Shown here in pieces: positions 36,661 to 47,979 of a stretch of DNA of 64,000 nt (positions are counted from its first letter, which is position 1; every line of letters starts with the position of its first letter). Source of the stretch: Spirodela intermedia (Eukaryota; Streptophyta; Magnoliopsida; Alismatales; Araceae). Below the pieces are notes generated by a model that saw only the letters and a program-made list of their open reading frames with translations, had not been told where the DNA came from and did no database searches. The translations under genes were made by a program, and so were the position numbers. The stretch lies in assembly GCA_902729315.2 (NCBI GenBank), contig LR746276.1, positions 2,055,169-2,119,168 on the forward strand. The letters are read 5' to 3'.

Positions 36661-37259
36661 CTAGATCGTTCCAGAGGTGCTAAGCTTCCTCTTTAGTTTA
36701 TCCCTTGCTCGACCGATGCCCTCCGCCGCTGTTCACAGCTCTCCCCGCCACCTCAAGCGTCCGTCACCGTTGCGGGCCGGGCCGGGCTGAATATCTTTCG
36801 GTTGGCCGGCCCTCGTAACGTCGCGGAATTTCCAGGCCTAAGCCCAGTAAAAGCCCGGGTGGCCTAAAATAATGTATTTTTTAAATTTTATTTATTTATT
36901 TCTTAGACATTTATTTTGACATTTTGACGATATTTATTTTAGGCATTTAAAGTTTGCATTCGGTGGCTTAGAAAGGTAATAATATGTGAAATTATTATAG
37001 AAATAAATACTAAAAAATATTAAGATAATTTTATTGGATAAAGTTCGTGGGCCGGCAGTGTCCGACATACGGATTTGGCCAGGAGGGAAACCATTCTCAA
37101 CATTACTAGTAAGAATGGATTTTTATCTCTGTAATAAGAATGCATTTTGTAGAATGCATCTGTAATCCTCTCGTGAGGCCTCTCTCTCTCTCTCCCTCCC
37201 TCTCTCCTTTCAACTCTCTCTCTATCTCTCCCGCTTCCTGCTTATAGGCGGCGGCCAGA
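36661..37259. other. Intergenic region between divergent BI-1 and DUF3598-like genes
   Basis: The left part is moderately GC-rich. The middle (36870-37060) is AT-rich. Before 37260 there is a CT-rich leader typical of plant 5' UTRs. I see no additional gene. Confidence 0.5.
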
Positions 37260-39915
37260 ATGCGAGCACACTGCAGCATCGACGCCTACCGCGGCCAGGG
37301 AGGAGGCGCCCTGAAATCCTCTTTCCTGGGCCTACAGCGGCAGCTTCCCTGCTGCCTTACCATCCCCGCTTCCTCCGTGGCCTTCCCGTCCGGCGGGAAG
37401 GGGTTTCTCGTCTCCTGCCGGGCTGGTGGCGGCAGGAAGGGCGGCGAGGGGAGAAAGGGGGAGAGAGCCAGGGGGAAGAACGGCGGCGGCCTCCAGGGAG
37501 CAAAGGGGAAGGAGAATGTGTGGAGCATCGACAACGATCTCGCAGCGAAGGCCGCCGATGCGGAGAGGCGGCAGGAGGAGCCGAGGAGCCGGCGGAGGAC
37601 GAGGACCCTCAAGGGGCCACGGAGGAAGGCCGGCTCTAGAGTTTTGGTCTCCGCGGCCATGCTCATGGAGGTCGAGACCGTTCTCCAGACTCAGGTCAGT
37701 GATGGATTCTCTCTGGCTGAACAGTTTCTTCGAGATCTTCATGTACTTAAGGCGGAACAGCCATCTCTCTGGATTCTGCTGAATACTTTATTTTGTTCCG
37801 TGTTTAACATTTCGGTGAATTTTGATTCCCAATCTGAGGTTCTTGGTGGATATTGTCCAGGAACCTGTGATCATACCGGTGTGGCCTACCTTCGCGAGCA
37901 GTCTGAGTGGGATTTGGAAGGGAGTTGGGGCGGTGTTTTCCCCAATAACTGCGGAGATGGAGCCGATCGGGATCAGCAACAAGAGCGAGAATCTCTACGA
38001 CTGCTACGTTCTGTCTCGTGTTGAGGAAGTACCTTCCGGGGGCCAAGCTTCCGAGATAAGGAGGAAGACGAACTGGGTGACTCTGAATCCCTTGGGAGAG
38101 AGGGAGAAGCATTTCCGACGGAGTGAAAAGAGTAAGGAGAGAGAGGAATCATCCCACGTTCTCCACTCGAGCCCTGATCTGCCGAGCATCGAGTCCTTCG
38201 ATCTAGGAAGGAGTGAGGTAATGGAAGAAGATCACCTCGGCAAGGAACCTGGTCTCGTTTTCTTCGAGGTAGACCTCCCTGAACCTTGCCCTTCATAGCT
38301 TTCTAAGGTCTCCACCGAGGAACTTAATGAATTTCCTTGAACTGAAGATTCCAGTGCTCTTAATTATACAATTTCTCGATCTTCCCTGACATATTTTTTC
38401 GCTAAATTTTACAATCATATGACACAAAAAAAGGGTAATCATTGAACACTTTTGGCCCAGGTAATCATTGAGCCCAGACCGTTCCTCCTGAAGAACGCAA
38501 TGAGTTCACTCTCCTGAAGAACGCAATGTTACCCAGTTGCTCTCGATTATACAGTTTCTTGATCTTCCCTCGCTTTCTTTTTTAATAAACTGCCATAATC
38601 ATGTGATAAATTAGCCCTATTTAGAAGTCACATGATGTACGAATTCCTCTATTAGATATGGATTGAGATCAGTCTTTGATTCTTGCATTATTCAGAAGCT
38701 TCATCTAACCAGGTTTGTGAGCATGACGCATTTCTCTTCTATTACTATGCTTGCCAGCTGTTTATTTCCTTTTGTAGCATTTATTCATACCTCAGAAAGA
38801 CGTGGATAATATCTGATATTAGCATGTTTTCTTTCCAAATACGGGCTTCACGCGGAGCCTTTTTGTAGTGGATGGAGTCTTAGGTCCTTTTCAGTAATTA
38901 ACGATGACACAATCTTGGCTTGATTGGGGAACATGTAAATATATTTTTTTTCTGTATGAAGAAAAACTTGTATTTATCCATCAGTGGTCTAATTTTTGGT
39001 GTGTAATATATCTAAATCTATATCTATATATCTATATATATATATGCATTAAGTTGTGTGGTTTATTTTTGACATTTATAGGATGGATCTTATTCTAGAG
39101 GTCCAGTGGAGATACCAGTTGGAGATTACGACGAGTCCAAGTACTTCCTCTCCCCAACTTTCAAGTTTGAGCAAGTAAACTTTCCTCTCTACGGCTTTTT
39201 TTTCATTCGAGTGTTTTTGAGGTTTTTAAAGATCGTTTGATCCGATTTTCAGAGCATCGAATTTGTACTGTTTCTTGTTGTTATTTTAAAAATAAAATGC
39301 CTCCATAAAAAGTTGGTATTTTGGGTAGATGATTAATGATCCGAGAGAAATTAGTGAGAAAAAATTGCAAACATTTCATCTTTAAAAAGGTGCGTGTAAT
39401 TTTTCTTGACAGAAGCAATTTAGCGTGAGGAGTGTTATTTTTCTTGATTTATTTGACACTTTAAATATGATTCAATATTATATAAAAACCCATCTTTCTA
39501 TTTCACATGACTACTTAAATTTTTCAGTAGAACTTTGAGAGCAATTTTTTTTAAAATTATTTATCTATTGAAAAATATAGTAAATCATTATTTACCTAGA
39601 TTCGATCGTCCAATTTCCCAAGTGATGAGTGTTTCTTTACGACATTTTATTGGAGTTAATGAACGACTCGGAAGGACTTTTGAGTGCGAAGGATTTTTCT
39701 TGTGTGAAATCAAGTTTGGCTAAGAAATAAATAATGCTGGAATCCAGTGTCTAGTCAAGGGATGCCACAAGCGTCTCCGCATCGTCCACACCATCGAATT
39801 CAGCCGAGGGGGAACCGACGTCCAGATCATAAGGGTCGCCGTGTTCGAGGAGGAGTGGATCAGCCCGGTCAACTTCCCCGACGAGAGGTAGGCCTCGTAG
39901 ACTTTTGACTCATCT

Positions 39916-39950
<35 letters not shown>

Positions 39951-40473
39951 GGAAACGTCAAACCCACCTTCTTCTTCTTCTTCTTCTTCCTCCTCGGTTA
40001 GCAGCGGGCCGCCGCTCGATCTGAAGCCCTTCTCCCAGAGGCGGCGGACCCAGCCGTCTGACCTCGCCGGCGCCTGGAAGGTGTTCGAGATCAGCTCCAC
40101 CCCGATCTTCAGCGAGGAGCAGGAAGACAACGGCGGCGGAGCGCCGCCGCACGTGTTCCTCTGCATGGAGACCCTGAAGAAGCGTGGACTCCCCGACAGC
40201 CCGGTCTACTTCGGGGAGGAGGAGGTGGTTGACCTGCAGGACGTGACCGTCCTCTGGCTGCCCGGCGGCGTCACCGGCTACGTTGACGTCCGGCCCGACG
40301 GGGTCCTCTGCATCGGCGTCGGCTGGTACTCCGACGAGGGGGTCAACCTCGTCATGGAGAGGGACTATGCCACCGACGGCAAGCTCAGAGAGGTCCGCTG
40401 GAAGACCGAGGTCAAACGCCGGTGGGCCCCCTCCACCCGTACCCCCGTCTCTCTCTCCGCTGATCATATATAG
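37260..40473 (+). CDS. Plastid-targeted DUF3598-like protein
   Basis: Five exons: 37260-37694, 37861-38268, 39082-39174, 39748-39887 and 40002-40473, giving 515 residues. The first 60 residues are basic, low in acidic residues and rich in glycine and arginine, suggesting a plastid transit peptide. Blocks typical of this conserved plant protein follow: ENVWSIDNDLAAKA, VSAAMLMEVETVLQTQ, WPTFASSLSGIWKGVGAVF, EPGLVFFEDGSYSRGP, YFLSPTFKFEQCLVKGCHK and VTVLWLPGGVTGYVDV. I recall this family as DUF3598-like with cyanobacterial relatives. Its biochemical function is not known to me, and the domain name should be checked. The end WAPSTRTPVSLSADHI after the conserved KRRW may be species-specific. The stop codon lies 201 bases from that of the converging transporter gene. 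Confidence 0.85.
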
Positions 40474-40674
40474 TATTATCTCCTCCTCATCACCTTCACC
40501 TTCTCCTTGTTACACAACTTGTGCAGTCTTCTTCTCCCAACTGAATTGGGGGCAAGAAAAAAAAAAACCCTTTCCTTTTTTGCTGGGGAAATCTAATGAA
40601 AGCAGCAAGGGTTTTAATCCGTTGACAACTCAAAGCATTTGGGATGAAATCGTTGACTACTATGTGGCAGCCAC

Positions 40675-43445
40675 TCATTGCCTCTGATCGCGGAGCAGCG
40701 GCTCGGAGACGGAGGACACTACAAAAGATAACCCCTCAGATCAAATCATATCCAAAAAAATCGGAAAGAGCTCTTCTTGTTAGTGGGTTTACTCTTACCT
40801 TCACCTTCAGGATCGCCGGCCGGCGGCGGCTTCCAGCGGCGGCGGCGGAGGATTTCCATGATCTCCGCTTTGACCAGGAAGGAGAGTAAGGCGCCGGCGA
40901 CGAAGGCGCCGACCATCAGCATGAGGAAGACCGGGCCCCACCCGGTTCTCGAGAGGACGCCGGTCAACAGGGGGCCAATGGCGGCGCCGGCGGAGCCCGT
41001 GCCGTCGATGATGGCGGCGACCGTGGCCAGGGCCCGCGAGTTCCCCCTGAGGGAGCTGTGGGTTCCCAGATCAGCGGAGACCGCCGTCGTAATCAAGGCG
41101 TACGGCCCGTTGACGAACAGCCCGCTGACCATCATAAGCGCCACGTTGGCAGCCTTGGAGGAGCCCCCGTAGTGGCGGTAGGCGAAGAGGGAGGGGATCG
41201 CCAGGTACATGAAGCTGGCGGCGGTGGTGGCCCGCGCCCGCAGCCGGTCGGAGATGTAGCCGGCGAGGACCCCTCCGGCGATCCCCCCCACGTCAAACAG
41301 AGTCGAGAGATTCCCCGCGGATTTGACCGACATGTATTCGCCCCCGATGGCTGCAAAAAAGGTCAACGATTTGATTTTTTTGTTTTGTTTTGAACCACAG
41401 GGTCAACAAAGATGTGTCTCAACGTTGAACAGAATGTGGATATTTTTTTTTTCAGATAGATGGAACAGAATCATCAAAACTAAGTGCATCTATACAGAAA
41501 GTAAGCTCGTCAGAGGCTATTGGATGAAAAAGTCAACGGATTGGAAACTTTTGGATGCAAGAGAGATTTTTTTTGAAAAACTTCAACGCTTTGTCTGCAA
41601 AAAGTCCACGGTTTGATTTTTTGAAGGATAGAGTCCATCAAGATGGATCCCAACGTTGAAAATCTGGAGAAAAAAGGTTTTAAATGGATAGAACAGAATC
41701 TTAAGTAAATGTATCTGTAGAAAATAATATCGTCAGTGACTATTGTTGATCACCCTGAACATAAGCTTACAGAGAAGCTTTGGAGACATTTTGGATGCAG
41801 GACAGAAGATCTGAGATTTTTTGAACAGGGTAAATATATCATTCTAAATAGAAACTCTACAGATGAAAATTTTCTAAATAGAAACTCGCTGAAAATTTGG
41901 AGAAAACTTTCAGACAGAAACTCTCCTGTTCTAAATATGTATGGAACTCTCTTCATCAATGACCATGAAAGTTCGTCATCAAATTGATCACCTGAACGTA
42001 CTTCACTAAGAAACTCAACAGACTGGATACTCCCGTTCTAAATATGAGACAGAAAATCGGGAGATTTTTTTTTCAGAAAGATAGAACAGAGTCTGAAATG
42101 GGAATCTTCCGTTCTAAATGTGTATGAAACTGTCTCCATCAATAAGCATGAAAGTTCGTCGGCAATTATAATTCACCAAGAGACTCAACAGACTGGAGAC
42201 TTTTGGATGCGAGACAGAAAAGTCTGGCTCTACCCACTCAACAAACATAATCAATAATCAATCCGCCTAATCATCAATGATTTCAGTTCTTCCGATCACA
42301 ACAGGAACACTGAAGAAGCCATGAATGTACCAGAATAAATGAGTTAAGCAGGATCATACATGGAACTGCAGTCATCAAAGAAGAAGAAAGAGAGCAAGGG
42401 AGATGAATGGCGTACCAGTCTGGCTGAGGTAGAAGGGCAGCCAGTAGAGGAAGGTGTAGGCCACAAGCTTCGAGAAGAAGAGGCACATAGCGAATGGGAC
42501 GACGCCAGGGATCTTACAGGCGGCGACAATCCCAACAGCGTTGCCCCTGTTCGAACCCCCGGGAAGTTTCGCCGCCGGCAGCGGTGGCGGCGGCGCCTCC
42601 TCTTCCTTGGCCACTGCCTCAGCTTGCTTGCTCAGGCCATGGGGACTCGGCAGCCCTACGTCCTCGGGGTAAGCGGGGAGGAAGAGATAAACCATGGCGC
42701 CGCCAGTGGCGATGAGGCCGCCGGGAAGGAGGAAGGACCATCCCCAGCCATGATCGAGCACGGAAGCTGCGAGGAGGGAGCCGCTGATGTTTCCCACGGA
42801 GGTGTGGGCGTTCCAGATCCCCATGATCAGACCTCTCTTCCGCTTCCCAAACCAGTTCCCCACCACGGCCACGACAGATGGCCATCCAGTGGCCTGGAAG
42901 AGGCCGGCGAGGACCTGCATCGCGATGTAGAACCCTAAATTGTGGATGCTCCAGAAGAATCCCATGCCGAAGAGGGCGACGAAGCAGCCGCTGGCGATCA
43001 TCCCCGCCGCGAGGAAGAGGCGCAGATCGAGGCTGTCCCCGAGGTGGCCGGCGAGGTACATCCCCAGCGAATAGAAGACGAGGAAGGCGAGGTCGATCTC
43101 GCCGAGTTTCACCGTCCCGTCGTCGCCGTCGAACGGCGGCCAGCCCTCCTTCTTCCTGTGGAGTTCATCGGCGCTCCGGCGGAGGAAGATCTCGCCGGCG
43201 GGCCACGGGAGGAGTCTGCCGGAAGCAGCCGGCGGCGGATCGGGATCGAGGACGCTCTTGACGATGCTGGTGGGCTTGCGGGAGGCGTGGTAGCAGGCGT
43301 AGGCTATGAAGGTGAGAATCAGAACCAGGTACTTGAAGGCCCTGCGCCGTCGTCTCGTCTCCTGCTCGCCGCCGTCCCCGGGCCTGAAACTCCTCCTCAG
43401 GCTCCTCAGCAGCCTTATCCCCGGCGGTGCCTCTCCTCCTCTCAT
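40675..43445 (-). CDS. G3Pp: Glycerol-3-phosphate / sugar-phosphate transporter, MFS
   Basis: Three exons, 42416-43445, 40799-41350 and 40675-40718, encode 541 residues. It is a major facilitator superfamily carrier of the plant G3Pp group, related to bacterial GlpT and animal SLC37. Signature parts are [18 protein letters not shown] near the first membrane helix, [56 protein letters not shown], and in exon 2 [18 protein letters not shown] and [18 protein letters not shown]. Twelve membrane helices are expected, with a central hydrophilic loop ([17 protein letters not shown]). The short last exon adds [13 protein letters not shown], a C-terminal ending with an acidic-dileucine-like EPLL. Substrate (glycerol-3-phosphate in exchange for phosphate) is inferred from the family. 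Exons are very GC-rich. The first intron contains degenerate tandem repeats. Confidence 0.92.
41465..42230. repeat. Degenerate tandem repeats in the G3Pp intron
   Basis: Similar blocks recur at about 41465-41575, 41693-41825, 41920-42075 and 42077-42230. Shared pieces include AGAACAGAATC, GTTCTAAAT, TGAAAGTTCGTC, ACTCAACAGACTGGA and CTTTTGGATGC. Spacing is irregular (about 150-230 bases) and the copies have drifted, so this is an old local duplication rather than a simple microsatellite. Confidence 0.6.
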
Positions 43446-44631
43446 CCCCCTTCCTCCTCTTCCTCCTCTCTTCTCAGAAAACTGCGCCGAATCACGATTT
43501 CATCGATGGACGGCCGGAGCAGGATGGCGATAGCCTGTGGAGACTGGGAAGGAGAAAGACGCTACGTGTGGGACAAGAGGGAGGAACAAGCGACTCTGCA
43601 GAGGGAGGAAGGAAGAGGAGCGAGAGAGAGAGAGACACACACACACTCACAAAGAAAGAGGGAGAGAGAGAGAAAGACACACACACACACACACGGACAC
43701 ACAGAGGGAAAGAGGGAGGGAGGGAGAGAGAGATCCACACACACACACACGCACACACAGAGGGAAAGAGGGACGGAGAGAGGGATTCACACACAAACAC
43801 AGAGAAAGAGAGAGAGAGACACACACAGACACACAAACAGGAAGGTGAGGAAGAGAGACAGGAAGGAAAAGGCGCCGAGAGAGAGAGAGATGGAGAGGAC
43901 GTGGCGAATGGCGGGAAGGCGGAGGAAGACAGCAACGTGGCAGGAGATTTTTGGGCCACGAGGGAGCGTCTTGATCGTTAGATGGAAGCGACATCAATCG
44001 TGCGGTCGGGTAGTGGCTCACCTCCTAGTACGATCTCGGCAGTCGATGCCGATCACGCCGTAATACCGGATAATTCCGGATCCTACATGGGACAAACGAA
44101 ACCCGATATTTAAACGTGCTTTTAATAAAAAGAAAAGTAGAAAATTGATGGACCCAAATGAGCCCGGCCCATAGCAATATGGGTCTATCCGGAAAAGGAA
44201 TATCTGGCCCATTAACACCCAAGATGATAAACCCGTCTTAACGGCTGATGGATGATTACCGTCCCGGGATTTACCGGCATTCCAACGGCTCCCCTCTCGA
44301 GCCCACACGTCGTTACGAGGCTCCCGCCCTCCGCGGAGAGCGAGCGAGGGAGAGAGGTCTTCCTCCGAAGTAACCCTCCCTCCGAGCGAGCAAGGGGAGA
44401 CCACAAGTAACCCTCCCTCCGAAGATTCCCGCCTTCTCCGCTGGCCTTCCTCTCTCTCTATCTCTCTCTTCTCTCTTCTTTCCTCTTTCTCTCTCTTCTC
44501 TCTTCTCTCTTCTCTCTTCTTCCTCTCTCTCTCTTTCTCTCTCTCCCTCTCTCTCTTCTCTCTTTCTCTTTCTGGTCTGTATCTCTTTCTTCTTTTCGTC
44601 ATCGACGGCAGGACCCGTGGTTCAGCGTGAC
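43446..44631. promoter_or_regulatory. Shared 5' region of G3Pp and VAP27 genes
   Basis: The two genes point away from each other across about 1.19 kb. The G3Pp side (43620-43840) is a patchwork of CA and GA microsatellite in the probable leader or proximal promoter. GGCCCA site II-like motifs lie at 44166-44171 and 44206-44211. Long TC-rich sequence at about 44450-44590 precedes the VAP27 ATG and is likely its 5' leader. Confidence 0.5.
43620..43840. repeat. Alternating (CA)n / (GA)n microsatellite cluster
   Basis: GA-rich and CACACA-rich tracts alternate three to four times with a similar GAGGGAAAGAGGGA connector. The pattern suggests that a compound unit was duplicated locally. It ends about 175 bases upstream of the G3Pp start codon. 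Confidence 0.85.
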
Positions 44632-46166
44632 ATGGAGACGATGATGGGCGGCGGGGGGTGCAACAGCGGCCGGCTTTTCTCGGTCTACCCGGAGGAGCTC
44701 GTTTTCGAACGTAAGCCTCCTCCTTCTTCTTCCTTCTCCTCCTCCTCCTCCTCCTCCTCCTCCTCCTCCTATGTCTTCTTCTTTTCTCCACCAGGCTCCA
44801 AGATCCTCCTCTCCCTTGCGTTTCTGTCGTTGTTTCGCCGTGTTTCCGAAGGGTGAATGTGAGGGGGGCCACATGAACCAGCATACGACCTGGTTTACTA
44901 ATTCCTAGATGTTTCCATATCTTCTGACTGGTACCCAGTTCAGGATTCCTAGTGCTCTGATCTGGGTCGGTTTCCTTTTGTCGATATCGTATCGTAACCT
45001 CCTCACTTACATCACATTTTCTCCTTTGGTAATGAACCCATTACCGTACTGTGAACATGGTCTTTTCCCCGGACGAGTCACTGACTACCAGGACCTGGTT
45101 TTACCGTTTCCTGGTCATTTCAATCTCCTCTGACCTCTACCCATCCAAGATTCCCTAGGTTCTAGACTGGGCCTGAGTCTCCCCCCCCCCCCCCCCCCCC
45201 CGAATCAGATCATCAGATCATATTATCTTCATTTACGTCACATTTCCCTTGATGGCCACGAAATGCAATTATGGCCTTCTCTCCCACAGCGGAGCTCGGA
45301 AAGGCATGCTTCTGCGACATCAAGTTGATCAACACCACCAAGCACCACGTTGCATTCAAGGTTTGCCCTTTCCCGTCTGAGAAAATTTGGACCTTGATTC
45401 GCCAAACAGGTGAAAAATTCTATTTTTTTTTCTCTTCAACCGTATAAACTCTGCAGGTGAAGACAACGGCTCCAAGGAAGTACTTTGTGAGACCCAACAA
45501 GGGAGTGGTGCAGCCATGGGACTCCCAAACCATCACAAGTACCACATGAATTTCTCGACAAGTTCTTCGTCATGATTTTCTTAATCAACCAATATGAAAC
45601 TATTTAATGAGTATGAGGTAATTATAATCTTCAGTAACTCATCAAGCCCTAAAGCAATATCCCGAAGACAAGAGATCAATGGACAAGTTTCTCATTCAGA
45701 GCACAATTGTGCCCGCCACAACCGACTTTGATGAGCTCCCACAGGACATAGTGAGATTTCTTCTCTTTTTCTTCTTCAAGCCTCACTTTCTTGGCAAAAC
45801 TGGAAAATATCTCCCATTTTTCTTATGCAACAGTTCACTGAAGATGACGGTCGACAAATAGAAGAACAGAAGCTTGGAGTGGTGTACACAGCAGCCGCTG
45901 AAAGATTGGAACAAGAAGACGAACCCTTCGGCATGACTCAGATGCATGTGGGTTCATGAGTTTTTTGACATTAATCTTTATCAGCCCAGAGCTTCTTTAA
46001 GTTGAATTTTTTTTTCTTGAATGAACAAAGCTTCAACTGCTTAACAGAGTCGATGAGGGCTTGAAAAATAGTCATTGTTCCGGTTTCATACTCATATTTC
46101 TTGGATGTAATCTGGTGTATGTTCTATCACCATTTCCTCTTGTCTGTGTGTGTGTGTGTGTGTGTG

Positions 46167-46227
<61 letters not shown>

Positions 46228-47105
46228 CAAGAATATCCTACTATTCCAATTTATTTTGTTCCGACTGTGTGGCACTCGTCTTTGTTTTTGCTTTTTGCTG
46301 AAAGGCCTACTTTCTTGAGAGTTACATAGTGATCTATTCATCCTTGGTCTTAGTGTTCTAGTTAACTCTAAATCCAGTTGCCATATAGTGGATGTTATTT
46401 CTAATTAAGACTCTAAGGACGGGACGGGTATTTACTCTAAACCTTGTTAGCTTTGAAAATCTTGGTTCTTGATGTGGGTATTTCTTCATGTAGGTCCAAT
46501 TGGAACGTCGGCTAAGGGAAGAACTAGATGCTGCTCTTCGGCAAAATCAACAATTGAGAAGAGAATTGGTAAGGAAAACTTGAAATTGCAAGGGTCACAA
46601 CACAAAGGAAGATACAAAGTGTTCTTGAGAACAAATAGTTCCCATAATTACCTTGAAGTAGCTTTAAGCCCCTATATACATCTTGAAAACCAAACTAGTT
46701 GAATTCCCTAGTCATGTAAAATTTATGAAGCACATTTCTTAGTATTATATTCTTCTAAACAACCCAAATTAGTTTTTAGGACCCTTTTTTCTCCTACCAC
46801 ATTTAGCTCCCTAGGAATGTGCAGATTCTCACCTATAGAATCATGGAAATGAGATTGATTCGATATGATAATTTATTATGAAAATAACTTATGGTCTTAT
46901 TTATAACTTAGTTCTTTGATGAATTGACACATGTTGTCATGAGTTTGTGCCATCATGCCTTGATTTCTAAGATCATGCCATGTACTTGCAGGATAGTGTG
47001 AGGACAGCTCGTCGAAGGAAAGGAGGTTTCTCATTGGCATTTGCAGTCTTTGTTGCTTGCATTAGCTTGCTGCTGGGTTTCATCTTGAACCTTCTATCAA
47101 CCTAA
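44632..47105 (+). CDS. VAP27: VAP27-type vesicle-associated membrane protein-associated protein
   Basis: Seven exons: 44632-44710, 45290-45360, 45457-45538, 45635-45750, 45834-45947, 46494-46568 and 46992-47105, giving 216 residues. An N-terminal MSP domain (about residues 15-130) shows FSVYPEELVFE, CFCDIKLINTTKHHVAFKVKTTAPRKYFVRPN and DKFLIQSTIV, the surface that in VAP proteins binds FFAT motifs. A coiled coil follows (VQLERRLREELDAALRQNQQ). The last 22 or so residues form one hydrophobic tail anchor (LAFAVFVACISLLLGFIL). VAP27 proteins hold the ER to the plasma membrane and to other organelles. The ATG at 44632 is followed closely by two more in-frame ATGs. The donor of exon 5 (CAT then GTGGGT) is a weaker choice but keeps the frame. 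Confidence 0.93.
45181..45201. repeat. Run of 21 C
   Basis: An uninterrupted stretch of 21 cytosines lies in intron 1 of the VAP27 gene. Such runs are rare and prone to assembly or polymerase error, so the length may be inexact. Confidence 0.9.
46144..46225. repeat. (GT)n-(AG)n compound microsatellite
   Basis: A GT tract of about 24 bases is followed, after a TATG spacer, by about 55 bases of AG repeat within intron 5 of the VAP27 gene. Confidence 0.95.
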
Positions 47106-47979
47106 TACCAATGAAAGGTTAAGTGATCTAGTAATATGACATTTTGATATTTTCTTAAATTTTTTTTAAGCCACAAATTCATTTATGAGAAATCCCATTG
47201 TTTGACTTATTTAAAGTAAAACTCTTAGAAAATTGGAAGCTAATAGAACTAAATCGTGAGAGTTGTAATTTAGTAGGGGCCTATTTGGTTGTTGCAGATG
47301 ACTATAATGGAGAGAATAATATGGAAAGAGATGAAAGAATAAAAAAGTTTAGGTAATAGGATGAGACAATAAAGTGGGCAGGCGAGGTTAGGAAAGATGG
47401 ATATAAATAGCGATAGCGTGAGAAAGAGGAGACGATGCTAAGTATGTTCACAGGAAAAGAGAGGAGAGAGTGGAGAGGCAGAAATAACACTATAGATGGA
47501 ATAGTGACTCAATATAATTTGAAGTATTTGGAAGTAGCTACAGTGCTCGATGTAGGAATTAATGACCACTATATTGTTACCTCTCTCATCAATGAGGGGT
47601 TGACGTTTGTAGATGCCAATACTCTTGACCCAACATTTAAGTGTGAAGATGGCATAACAAGACTTCATACGCTAGACACTTAGAAGTGAAGGAAAAACTT
47701 GAACATAGACTAAATTCTAGACACTTGAACCCATCTCCTGACTTAGAGAACTTCTTCCTTTGACAATCTCCCCATCCTTTTCTCCACCTCTTACGTAATG
47801 CTACTCTACGCATTTGGTTAACAAATGGTTGTTGATCATGGTCCACTATCTCTATATATGGTTCCATGTTGGACATCCTCAACCTCTGCTAAATTAAAGG
47901 AAGGTTGACCTTAACGTGGTGATTGCAACTTGGATGATTTCTTTCTAGGAATGTGGCAGTCATCCATGAGCCTATCAAT
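47106..47979. other. Intergenic region after VAP27
   Basis: This AT-rich region has no coding exon that I recognise. The right part may include the decayed 3' LTR of the neighbouring minus-strand gypsy relic, but I could not define ends. Confidence 0.4.

Noticed and set aside
42942-44063. Plus-strand open frame of 373 codons
   Set aside because: It is antisense to the GC-rich G3Pp exon and then runs through microsatellites. Its composition (Glu, Gly, Arg) is a shadow of the true frame.
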